64,000 nt of DNA from Micromonospora mirobrigensis (lineage in GTDB: Bacteria; Actinomycetota; Actinomycetes; Mycobacteriales; Micromonosporaceae). The position numbers and the translations under genes are program-made. Positions 50,912 through 57,997 of the stretch are shown here, one piece after another; position 1 is the first letter of the stretch; every line of letters starts with the position of its first letter. The stretch lies in the NCBI RefSeq assembly GCF_900091555.1, contig NZ_FMCX01000005.1, positions 473,456-537,455 on the forward strand, read 5' to 3'. Under the pieces are notes generated by a model. That model did not search any database, was not told the origin of the DNA, and saw only the letters and a program-made list of their open reading frames with translations.

Positions 50912-52009
50912 ATGCAGTTCGGGATCTTCACCGTCGGCGACGTCACCGTCGACCCGACCACCGGCCGGGAGCCGACCGAGCACGAGCGGATCAAGGCGAT
51001 GGTGGCCATCGCGGTCAAGGCCGAGGAGGTCGGTCTCGACGTCTTCGCCACCGGCGAGCACCACAACCCGCCCTTCGTCCCGTCCTCGCCGACCACCCTG
51101 CTCGGCCACATTGCCGCCCGCACCGAGCGGCTGCTGCTCTCCACCTCGACCACGCTGATCACCACCAACGACCCGGTGAAGATCGCCGAGGACTACGCCA
51201 TGCTGCAACACCTGGCCGACGGCCGGGTCGACCTGATGATGGGCCGCGGCAACACCGGCCCGGTCTACCCCTGGTTCGGGCAGGACATCCGCAACGGCAT
51301 CCCCCTCGCCATCGAGAACTACGACCTGCTGCACCGGTTGTGGCGCGAGGACGTGGTCGACTGGAAGGGGCGGTTCCGCACCCCGTTGCAGTCGTTCACC
51401 TCCACCCCGCGCCCGCTCGACGGCGTACCGCCGTTCGTCTGGCACGGCTCGATCCGCAGCCCCGAGATCGCCGAGCAGGCCGCGTACTACGGTGACGGCT
51501 TCTTCGCCAACCACATCTTCTGGCCCGCCGAGCACACCCAGCGGATGGTCGGGCTCTACCGGCAGCGCTTCGCCCACTACGGCCACGGCACGCCCGAGCA
51601 GGCCATCGTCGGCCTCGGCGGCCAGGTCTTCCTGCGGCGCAACTCCCAGGACGCGGTCCGCGAGTTCCGGCCGTACTTCGACAACGCCCCGGTCTACGGG
51701 CACGGGCCGTCGCTGGAGGAGTTCACCCGGGAGACCCCGCTGACCGTGGGCAGCCCGCAACAGGTCATCGACCGGACGCTGGGCTTCCGCGAGTACGTCG
51801 GCGACTACCAGCGCCAGCTGTTCCTCGTCGACCACGCCGGCCTGCCGCTGAAGACCGTCCTGGAGCAGCTCGACCTGCTCGGCGAGGAGGTCGTCCCGGT
51901 GCTGCGCAAGGAGTTCGACGCGCTGCGTCCCGCGCACGTGCCCGAGGCGCCCACCCACGCCTCCCTGCTGGCCGCCCGCGACGCCGCCGCCATGGACGCC
52001 GTCCGATGA
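50912..52009 (+). CDS. LLM-class FMN-dependent monooxygenase (CE1758-like)
   Basis: 365-residue luciferase-like TIM-barrel flavoenzyme. MQFGIFTVGDVTVDPTTGREP at the N-terminus, GEHHNPPFVPSSPTTLLG, STSTTLITTNDPVKIAEDYAMLQHLADGRVDLMMGRGN (positions about 72-109) are typical, and the final 60 residues end FDALRP. The gene is coupled by ATGA to an FMN reductase, the arrangement of the CE1758/CE1759 two-component systems. GAGGAG lies six bases before the ATG. Substrate unknown; the operator upstream suggests induction by a small molecule. Confidence 0.88.
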   Translation: MQFGIFTVGDVTVDPTTGREPTEHERIKAMVAIAVKAEEVGLDVFATGEHHNPPFVPSSPTTLLGHIAARTERLLLSTSTTLITTNDPVKIAEDYAMLQHLADGRVDLMMGRGNTGPVYPWFGQDIRNGIPLAIENYDLLHRLWREDVVDWKGRFRTPLQSFTSTPRPLDGVPPFVWHGSIRSPEIAEQAAYYGDGFFANHIFWPAEHTQRMVGLYRQRFAHYGHGTPEQAIVGLGGQVFLRRNSQDAVREFRPYFDNAPVYGHGPSLEEFTRETPLTVGSPQQVIDRTLGFREYVGDYQRQLFLVDHAGLPLKTVLEQLDLLGEEVVPVLRKEFDALRPAHVPEAPTHASLLAARDAAAMDAVR

Positions 52010-52629
52010 GTACGCGCACGCTGGCCGTGGTCTCCGCCGGCCTCTCCCAGCCCTCCTCGACCCGACTGCTCGCCGACCAGCTCGCCGCGGCCGCCCGCGA
52101 CGAGCTGGTCCGGCGCGGCGCCCAGGTGGAGCTGCGGGTGATCGAGCTGCGCGACCACGCCCACGACGTGGTCAACCACCTGCTCACCGGGTTCCCGCCG
52201 GCGCCGCTGCGCGAGGCCCTCGACGCGGTGGCCGCTGCCGACGGCGTCGTCGCCGTCACTCCGATCTTCAACGCCTCCTACAACGGGCTCTACAAGTCCT
52301 TCTTCGACGTGCTGGACGACAGGGCGCTGGTGGACAAGCCGGTGCTGATCGGCGCCACCGGCGGCACCGCCCGGCACTCGCTGGCCCTGGAGCACGCCGT
52401 CCGGCCGATGTTCGCCTACCTGCGGGCGGTGGTGGTCCCCACCGCCGTCTTCGCCGCCGGTGAGGACTGGTCCGGCGGCGGCCCCGACGGCGCGCTGCGC
52501 GGCCGGGTGCTGCGCGCCGGCGCGGAACTGGCCGACCAGGTCGACCGGCGCCCGCCGGCCACCGGACCGGCCGACCCGTTCGCGCTCACCACCGACTTCG
52601 CCCAGCTGCTCGGCCGCCGCGACGACTGA
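52006..52629 (+). CDS. NADPH-dependent FMN reductase, partner of the LLM monooxygenase (CE1759-like)
   Basis: 207-residue flavodoxin-fold reductase. AVVSAGLSQPSSTRLLADQL at the N-terminus replaces the usual GSxRxxSxxxxLA loop; VVAVTPIFNASYNGLYKSFFDVLD is the P-x-Y/F-N flavin and dimer segment; KPVLIGATGGTARHSLALEHAVRPMFAYLRA (positions about 105-135) completes it. It would supply reduced FMN to the upstream monooxygenase. ATG overlaps the previous stop. Confidence 0.88.
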   Translation: MSTRTLAVVSAGLSQPSSTRLLADQLAAAARDELVRRGAQVELRVIELRDHAHDVVNHLLTGFPPAPLREALDAVAAADGVVAVTPIFNASYNGLYKSFFDVLDDRALVDKPVLIGATGGTARHSLALEHAVRPMFAYLRAVVVPTAVFAAGEDWSGGGPDGALRGRVLRAGAELADQVDRRPPATGPADPFALTTDFAQLLGRRDD

Positions 52630-52633
52630 CCGG

Positions 52634-53509
52634 TCAGTCCGGGTACGGATGGGCGACCAGCACCGGGCAGTGCGCGTGCTGGAGCACCGTCTGGCTGACC
52701 GAGCCGAGCAGCATCCCGGCGAACCCGCCCCGACCCCGGGTGCCCACCACCAGCACCGACGCCTCCCCGCTCGCGGTCACCAGGCCCTGCGCCGGGGTGC
52801 CCGCCCGGACCGGGTGCTCCCGCACCGACAGCTCCGGGTGGCCCTCGCGGGCGGCGGCGGACGCCTCGGCGAGCAGCCGCACCGCCCGGGCGTGGTACGC
52901 GGCCTGCTCCTCCTCGACCTCCTCCGGCACCGGACGGTCCCCGTCCGGCGGTCCCACGTGCACCAGCACCAGCGCGTTGCCGCGCCGGGCCGCCTCGTCG
53001 GCGGCGTACCGGGCGGCCAGCGCCGCGGCCGGCGAACCGTCCACCCCCACCACCACCGGCCCGTCCACCGGGATCGGCTGCTCGTCGGGGCGGACCACCA
53101 GCACCGGGCAGTGCGCGTGCGCGGCCACCTGGCCACTGACCGAACCGAGCAGCAGCCCGGCGAAGCCACCCAACCCCCGGCTGCCCACCACCACCAGCTC
53201 GGCCCGGCGGGACTCCTCGACCAGCGTCGCGCCCGGCCCACCGGCCACCTGCCGCGCCGACACCCGCAGCCCCCGCCACCGCCCGGCCAGGTCGTCCGCC
53301 GTGCGCTGCACCATCCGCTGCGCCTCGTCCGTCGGCTCCGGCACCCCCAGGTCGTACGGGTTGAGCGGCACGCCGTAACCGAGCGGGTGCAGATAGCCGT
53401 GCACCAGCTCCAACGGCCGGCCGCGCAGGGTGGCGGCCCGCGCCGCGTGCTCGGCGGCGACCAGGCTGGACGGTGATCCGTCGACCCCCACCACGACAGG
53501 ACGTTCCAT
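52634..53509 (-). CDS. Universal stress protein, two tandem Usp domains
   Basis: 291 residues. Both Usp domains carry the ATP-binding pattern: VVVGVDGSPSSLVAAEHA and VVGSRGLGGFAGLLLGSVS in the first (about 1-145), VVVGVDGSPAAALAARYA and VVGTRGRGGFAGMLLGSVS in the second (about 150-291). The ATP-binding G-2x-G-9x-G(S) type suggests nucleotide binding, as for mycobacterial Rv2623 in the hypoxia regulon. ATG 53509 has GAGGGAG five bases upstream. Part of a stress island with the next genes. Confidence 0.9.
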   Translation of the reverse strand: MERPVVVGVDGSPSSLVAAEHAARAATLRGRPLELVHGYLHPLGYGVPLNPYDLGVPEPTDEAQRMVQRTADDLAGRWRGLRVSARQVAGGPGATLVEESRRAELVVVGSRGLGGFAGLLLGSVSGQVAAHAHCPVLVVRPDEQPIPVDGPVVVGVDGSPAAALAARYAADEAARRGNALVLVHVGPPDGDRPVPEEVEEEQAAYHARAVRLLAEASAAAREGHPELSVREHPVRAGTPAQGLVTASGEASVLVVGTRGRGGFAGMLLGSVSQTVLQHAHCPVLVAHPYPD

Positions 53510-53648
53510 GCGGCTCCCTCTCGCTCGGTTGCGGCCATTGTCGACCGGCTCGCCCGCCGGGTCGGGCAGATCGGGGCACGACGCGCCGCCGCGCACCCCG
53601 GTCCGGCCGTACCCCAGCTCCGGCCGGACGCGGCGACCGCGGACGCGA

Positions 53649-53682
53649 CGCCGCGCCGGCCGGGGGAGCGGCCGGCGCGGCG
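53649..53682 (-). terminator. Terminator hairpin after the second universal stress protein gene
   Basis: Thirteen perfect pairs (CGCCGCGCCGGCC with GGCCGGCGCGGCG) and an eight-base loop, 14 bases past the stop codon of the minus-strand gene at 53696. It separates the two usp genes, which therefore probably have their own promoters. Confidence 0.65.
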
Positions 53683-53695
53683 CGGTCGATCGAAC

Positions 53696-54592
53696 TCAGC
53701 GGCGACCGAGGTCCCGGCGGTGCCGGACGATCGCCAGCGGGCTGCGGGCGTGGTGCAGCAGGGCGTGGCTGACCGAGCCGAGCAGGGTGCCGGCCAGGCC
53801 ACCGCGGCCGTGCGCGCCGAGCACGGTCAGCTGCGCGTCGGTGGACTCCTCGACCAGCGCCCGGGCCGCCGGGGCGGCCACCAGTTTCGTCCGCACCGGC
53901 ACCTGCGGGTAGCGCTCGGCGAAGCCGGCCAGCGACTCGGCGAGCACCCGCTCCTCCTCGGCGCGCAGCTCCTGCGGGTCGTACACCATCGGCACGATGT
54001 CGCCCGGGCCGACCGCCGTCGGGTAGAGCCACGCGTGCACCGCGACCAGCCGGGTGTCGCGCTGCGCGGCCTCGGCGAACGCGAAGCCCAACGCCTCGGT
54101 GGAGAGCGCCGAGCCGTCCACCCCGACCACCACCGGGCCGTCGGCGCGGGCCTCGCCGCGGACCACCAGCACCGGGCAGTCGGCGTGCGCGGTGACGTGC
54201 ACGGTCACCGAACCGATCAGCAGCTCCGCGAAGCCGCCAAGGCCACGGTGGCCGAGCACCAGCAGCGCCGCGTCCCGCGACTCACGCACCAGCACCGCCG
54301 TCGGGCCGCCGTCGCAGAGCCGACCGGTGACCGGCACCTCCGGGGCGACCTTGGTCGCCTCCTCCACCGCCTCGTCGACCGTACGCTGCGCCGCCGCGCG
54401 GACAGCGTCGTCGCTGCACACCACCGGCACCGGGCCGAGCGGCGTGCCGAGCAGCGGCCACCCGAAGGCGTGCACCACCCGCAGCGGCCGGTGCCGGTCC
54501 GCCGCCTCCCGGGCGGCCACCCGCACCGCCTCCAGTGCCGAGCCGGAACCGTCCACGCCCACCACCACGGGCGCACCCGTCCTGCTGGTCAT
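53696..54592 (-). CDS. Universal stress protein, two tandem Usp domains
   Basis: 298 residues, paralogue of the neighbour at 52634. Domain one has VVVGVDGSGSALEAVRVA and VLGHRGLGGFAELLIGSVT; domain two has VVVGVDGSALSTEALGFA and VLGAHGRGGLAGTLLGSVS. Both have the nucleotide-binding loop. ATG 54592 has GGAGG five bases upstream. It is divergent from hsp20, and a DevR-like box lies between the two genes, so oxygen- or redox-linked control is likely. Confidence 0.9.
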   Translation of the reverse strand: MTSRTGAPVVVGVDGSGSALEAVRVAAREAADRHRPLRVVHAFGWPLLGTPLGPVPVVCSDDAVRAAAQRTVDEAVEEATKVAPEVPVTGRLCDGGPTAVLVRESRDAALLVLGHRGLGGFAELLIGSVTVHVTAHADCPVLVVRGEARADGPVVVGVDGSALSTEALGFAFAEAAQRDTRLVAVHAWLYPTAVGPGDIVPMVYDPQELRAEEERVLAESLAGFAERYPQVPVRTKLVAAPAARALVEESTDAQLTVLGAHGRGGLAGTLLGSVSHALLHHARSPLAIVRHRRDLGRR

Positions 54593-54667
54593 CACGACCT
54601 CCTTCGTCCACCTCCAGCCTGCCCGCCGGCGACCCCCGCGGGCAGGGGCGTAGCGCCTTGCCGGGCC

Positions 54668-54686
54668 GGGACCAACGGCCCTGACC
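54668..54686. promoter_or_regulatory. DevR/DosR-like box between usp and hsp20
   Basis: GGGACCAACGGCCCTGACC resembles the GGGACC-N3-GGCCCT form of DevR/OsdR sites in actinobacteria (relaxed version of the mycobacterial dormancy box). It lies about 76 bases upstream of the usp start and 60 upstream of hsp20, so it could serve both divergent genes. Recognised by eye only; no DevR gene is in the window. Confidence 0.45.
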
Positions 54687-54741
54687 GGCCGGGCCCGGCC
54701 GGAGTGGGATGGAGCCAGGACGAGCGACAAGGAGGTCGACG

Positions 54742-55158
54742 ATGTCCACCGTCACGACGTTCCGGGGCGGCACGATCGCGCCGTTCGACTGGACGAACCT
54801 CTCCTGGTTCCCGCTGCGGGCGCCGACGATCCGGGTCGAGGACCACCTCGACGGGGACCGGTACGTGGTGCGCGCCGAGCTGCCGGGGATCGACCCGGGC
54901 AAGGACGTCCGGATCACCCGTACCGGCGAGAACCTGCGCCTGGACGTGGTCCGGCGGGAGAGCCACGCGGACAAGGTCCGCTCGGAGTTCCACTACGGCT
55001 CCTTCTCCCGCCTGATCCCGTTGCCCGCGGGCGTCGAGCCGGAGACCATCGCCGCCCGGTACGCCGACGGCATCCTGGAGATCAGCGCCACCGTCGGCGA
55101 ACCCGAGCCGACCCCGCGCGAGATCCCGGTGACCGTGGAGCACACCGGGAAGCGGTGA
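54742..55158 (+). CDS. Hsp20/alpha-crystallin family small heat shock protein
   Basis: 138 residues. The alpha-crystallin domain (about 27-125) reads IRVEDHLDGDRYVVRAELPG, VRITRTGENLRLDVVR, FHYGSFSRLIPLPAGVEPETI and the closing YADGILEISATV. N- and C-terminal extensions are short; the C-terminal IPV anchor (EIPVTV) for oligomer assembly is present. AAGGAGG precedes the ATG. Likely an ATP-independent holdase induced with the neighbouring stress genes. A 10-bp hairpin (55211-55233) follows. Confidence 0.93.
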   Translation: MSTVTTFRGGTIAPFDWTNLSWFPLRAPTIRVEDHLDGDRYVVRAELPGIDPGKDVRITRTGENLRLDVVRRESHADKVRSEFHYGSFSRLIPLPAGVEPETIAARYADGILEISATVGEPEPTPREIPVTVEHTGKR

Positions 55159-55210
55159 ACCGAACCCGGGGCCCCGGCCAACCGCCACGCCCCGGTGAAC
55201 CCGACCGAAG

Positions 55211-55233
55211 GGGCCCGGCCGCCGGCCGGGCCC
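55211..55233 (+). terminator. GC-rich hairpin after hsp20
   Basis: GGGCCCGGCC and GGCCGGGCCC are perfect ten-base arms with the three-base loop GCC, 52 bases past the hsp20 stop and 26 before the next ATG. Likely terminator of the hsp20 transcript. Confidence 0.5.
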
Positions 55234-55258
55234 TGACCGCCACCCGAGGAGCCCGCCG

Positions 55259-55729
55259 ATGACCCCGCTGGAACTGCTCCGCGACCACCCCTTCCTCGCC
55301 GACCTGCCCGAGCGGTGGCTGCCGCCGCTGACCGCGTACGCCCGGCCGGTGGTGTGGCACCCCGGCCACCGGCTGTTCCGCGCCGGCCAACCGGCCGAAC
55401 GGTTCTGGCTGATCCGCGGCGGCGAGGTGGCGCTGGACTTCCCGGTGCCCGGCCGCGGGGACGTCGGCATCGAGACGGTCGGCCCGGGCGGGGTGCTCGG
55501 CTGGTCGTGGCTCTTCCCGCCGTACCGGTGGCAGTTCGGGGCGGTGGCCGCGCGGCGCACCACGACGGTGGAGTTCAGCGCGGCCGGCGTACGGCGGCTG
55601 ATGGCCGGCGACGACACCCTGGGCCGCGACCTGACCGGCCGGTTCATGGCCGTGGTGGTGGACCGGTTGCAGGCCTCCCGGGTCCGGCTGCTCGACCTGT
55701 ACGGCTACCCGACCTCCTCGGCCGGTTGA
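55259..55729 (+). CDS. Stand-alone cyclic-nucleotide-binding-type domain protein
   Basis: 156 residues made of a single CRP-type jelly roll: HPFLADLPERWLPPLTAYARPV at the N-terminus, GHRLFRAGQPAERFWLIRGGEVALDF and the GxxxGWSWLFPPYRW segment, then a dimerisation-like helix to the end. No DNA-binding helix-turn-helix follows, unlike CRP/FNR regulators. The usual phosphate-binding RxA arginine/serine pair is not evident, so the ligand may differ. GAGGAG precedes the ATG. Located in the stress island; such lone domains occur with usp and ppdK genes in actinobacterial dormancy clusters. Confidence 0.75.
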   Translation: MTPLELLRDHPFLADLPERWLPPLTAYARPVVWHPGHRLFRAGQPAERFWLIRGGEVALDFPVPGRGDVGIETVGPGGVLGWSWLFPPYRWQFGAVAARRTTTVEFSAAGVRRLMAGDDTLGRDLTGRFMAVVVDRLQASRVRLLDLYGYPTSSAG

Positions 55730-55919
55730 CCGGGCGGCGACGTCGACGGTGTCCCACCACGTCCCGCCGGTGAAACCCCGCGTCGGGTCGAGACCAGAGA
55801 CCCCCGGCCGGGTCTCGGGACGCGGGTGACCGCCCCGGGCGGGCGTGGCCGTTGTGGGAGGACCACCACACCCGGCCGGGACGGTCGGTCGGTGGCGCCG
55901 CGCGCGGCGCGTACCCGGG

Positions 55920-56321
55920 TCAGCGTTCGATCACCAGCCTTCGGGCCCGCAGCACGCGAGCCCACCAGGGCCGGCGGCGGGCCGGCCGAAGCGCGGGCGC
56001 CCGGGTCCCGCGCAGGCTCACCCAGCCGCCGGGGCCCATGGTGACCGCGCCGATCGCCGGCGGCCGGCGGCGGCCCAGCACCGCCACCGCGGCGGTGAGC
56101 AGCGCGACGGCGGCCGCGCCGGCCGCCGCGGCGAGCACCTGGTCGGGGTCGTTGATCGACCGGTAGCGGACCTGGCCGCCGGTGAGCACGAACGCCCCCA
56201 CGGCCCGGCCGTCGCGGGTCACCGGCACCAGCGCCGCGGCCGGCGTGCCGGGCAGCTCCAGCACCGGACCCACCGGGCGCGCCGAGGGTACGGCGGCGGC
56301 CGGCTCCGGCGCCGCCTCCAC
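55920..56321 (-). CDS. Hypothetical protein with one transmembrane helix
   Basis: 133 residues from GTG 56321. Residues 20-55 read like part of a small sensor or oxygen-island domain (GPVLELPGTPAAALVPVTRDG then AVGAFVLTGG), followed by a transmembrane helix (about 62-82, VLAAAAGAAAVALLTAAVAVLG) and a basic Arg-rich tail. It overlaps the broken ppdK frame by about 100 bases in another phase and has no clear ribosome site, so it may not be an independent gene. I do not recognise the family. Confidence 0.35.
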   Translation of the reverse strand: MEAAPEPAAAVPSARPVGPVLELPGTPAAALVPVTRDGRAVGAFVLTGGQVRYRSINDPDQVLAAAAGAAAVALLTAAVAVLGRRRPPAIGAVTMGPGGWVSLRGTRAPALRPARRRPWWARVLRARRLVIER

Positions 56322-56590
56322 CGCCCGCCGGGGTGCCGGCGGTGCGGGTCGCCGAGCCGCCGGCCCAGCCGCGCCTCGACCTCCCGCAGGTGGGCCTTCA
56401 CCTCCTCGAAGAGCCCGGCCGGCGGTGCCCCGGTGGCCAGGTAGACCCGGCAGGCGTCGGTGCTGACGGTGAAGCCCGGCGGCACCGGCAACCCGAGCCG
56501 GGTCATCTCGGCCAGGTTCGCCCCCTTGCCGCCGAGCAGGTCCGCCCGGCTCCGGTCACCCTCGATGAAGTCGTAGACGTACTTCTGCAT
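56219..56590 (-). pseudogene. N-terminal remnant of pyruvate phosphate dikinase
   Basis: The first 78 or so residues are a good PPDK N-terminus: MQKYVYDFIEGDRSRADLLG, GGKGANLAEMTRLGLPVPPG, FTVSTDACRVYLATG, LREVEARLGRRLGDP. After GDP the reading changes to Arg/Pro-rich sequence without homology, and the frame ends at 123 residues; a full PPDK has about 880. The remaining ATP-grasp, phosphohistidine and PEP-binding domains are missing. The start and upstream region look intact. It is most simply a deletion remnant; PPDK genes belong to actinobacterial dormancy islands, which fits the neighbours. Confidence 0.7.
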
Positions 56591-56721
56591 GGTCCGGCCT
56601 CCTCGGCTGCGTCTCTCCTCTCTTGGTAGCCGGGCCGGCGGCGGCCCCGGCAGGGCCGGACGGGACATCGACCGGGCCGGAGGTCCCGACCGGGTCGGTG
56701 CGGCTGGGTATCCTCCGGCCC

Positions 56722-57225
56722 GTGACCAGTGAGCTGCGGCTGCGGCCGGTACGCGACGACGACCTGCCCGCCTTCTTCGCCCACCAGCAGGACGTGGAGG
56801 CGAACTGGATGGCCGCCTTCGGCCCCGCCGACCCCGCCGACCGGTCCGCCTTCGACGCGCACTGGGCGCGGATCCGCGCCGACCCGCGGATCGTCAACCG
56901 CACCGTGCTGGTCGGCGACGAGGTGGTCGGCTACGTGGCGGCCTTCCCGGTCGACGACCGGACCGAGGTCAGCTACTGGATCGACCCACGCCGGTGGGGT
57001 CGCGGCCACGCCACCGCCGCGCTGGCCGCGCTGCTGCGCGAGCTGCCGCAGCGGCCGGTGCGGGCCCGCGCCGCCAAGGACAACCGCGCCTCCCTCGCGG
57101 TGCTGCGCAAGTGCGGGTTCGTCGTGGTCGGCGAGGACTCCGGGTACGCCGCCGGCCGCGGCCGGCAGGTGCAGGAGTGGGTGCTGGAGCTGCCCGCCCA
57201 CGGGGCTGACCAGCGCGACCACTAG
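56722..57225 (+). CDS. GNAT family N-acetyltransferase, leaderless
   Basis: 167 residues. ELRLRPVRDDDLPAFFAHQQD at the N-terminus, VVGYVAAFPVDDRTEVSYWID then PRRWGRGHATAALAALL, with the acetyl-CoA pyrophosphate loop R-x-W-G-R-G-H-A, and NRASLAVLRKCGFVVVGED at the end of the fold. Related to RimJ-like acyltransferases. A TATCCT -10 hexamer at 56709-56714 ends seven bases before the GTG, so the mRNA is probably leaderless. Acceptor unknown. Confidence 0.88.
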   Translation: MTSELRLRPVRDDDLPAFFAHQQDVEANWMAAFGPADPADRSAFDAHWARIRADPRIVNRTVLVGDEVVGYVAAFPVDDRTEVSYWIDPRRWGRGHATAALAALLRELPQRPVRARAAKDNRASLAVLRKCGFVVVGEDSGYAAGRGRQVQEWVLELPAHGADQRDH

Positions 57226-57234
57226 TCTCGCGGG

Positions 57235-57867
57235 GTGAACTGGCTGGAACTCGTCGGCTGGGCCGGCTCCGCGCTGCTGGTCTGGTCCCTGCTGCAGACG
57301 CGCATCCTGCGGCTGCGCGCCCTGAACCTGATCGGCTGTCTGATCCTGATCGGCTACAACACCGCCGTGCAGGTGTGGCCGATGGTCGGCCTCAACGTGG
57401 TGCTCGCCGTGATCAACGTCTGGTACCTGCGCAGGATGCTCGCCACCCGGCACGACGAGCAGACCTACCAGGCGGTCGAGGTGGGCGTCGGCGACCAGTT
57501 CCTCGCCCACACCCTGCGGGTGCACGCCGCCGACATCGCCAGGTTCAACCCGGGCTTCGACTGGGACTCCCTCGGCGACGCCCGCTCGGCGTTCCTCGTG
57601 GTCAGCGCCGACGAGGTGGTCGGGGTGGTGCTCTCGCACGCCGAGGCGGACGGCGTGGCCCAGATCGACCTGGACTACGTCACCCCCCGGTTCCGGGACT
57701 TCACCCCGGGGGAGTTCGTCTTCCGGCGCAGCAGCCTCTTCACCGACCGGGGGTTCCGCCGGGTGGTCAGCCCGCCCGGGATGCGCTCCCCGTACTACCA
57801 CCGGCTCGGTTTCCGGCCGGAGGGCGACGCGTACGTGCTCGACCTGCCCGCGCCGCAGCCCGCCTGA
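57235..57867 (+). CDS. Membrane protein with C-terminal GNAT-like domain
   Basis: 210 residues. The first 65 contain three hydrophobic helices of YgjV-like type (LELVGWAGSALLVWSLLQTR, LNLIGCLILIGYNTAVQVW, VGLNVVLAVINVWYLRRML). Residues about 85-205 resemble a degenerate acetyltransferase fold: AFLVVSADEVVGVVLSHAEAD, IDLDYVTPRFRDFTPGEFVF, and PYYHRLGFRPEGDAYVLDL near the end, without a clear Q/RxxGxG/A loop. A TAGTCT hexamer at 57223-57228 ends six bases before the GTG, so transcription is likely leaderless. Function unknown. Confidence 0.65.
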   Translation: MNWLELVGWAGSALLVWSLLQTRILRLRALNLIGCLILIGYNTAVQVWPMVGLNVVLAVINVWYLRRMLATRHDEQTYQAVEVGVGDQFLAHTLRVHAADIARFNPGFDWDSLGDARSAFLVVSADEVVGVVLSHAEADGVAQIDLDYVTPRFRDFTPGEFVFRRSSLFTDRGFRRVVSPPGMRSPYYHRLGFRPEGDAYVLDLPAPQPA

Positions 57868-57997
57868 CCCGCCGCCCACCCGGCCGGGTGGAGAGGATTC
57901 GCCGAGGCGTCGGCGGGGCACATGCACGGCTACGCTGGCCGGGTCCTCCGGCCGGCGCCGCCGTCCGTGGCGGTGACAGCGTGAGGGAGAGCCGGGC

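Noticed and set aside
54655..54741. Extra GGCCGG-rich repeats near the DevR-like box as further operators
   Set aside because: Such GC words are frequent by chance at this base composition; only the GGGACC-N3-GGCCCT unit has the right spacing.
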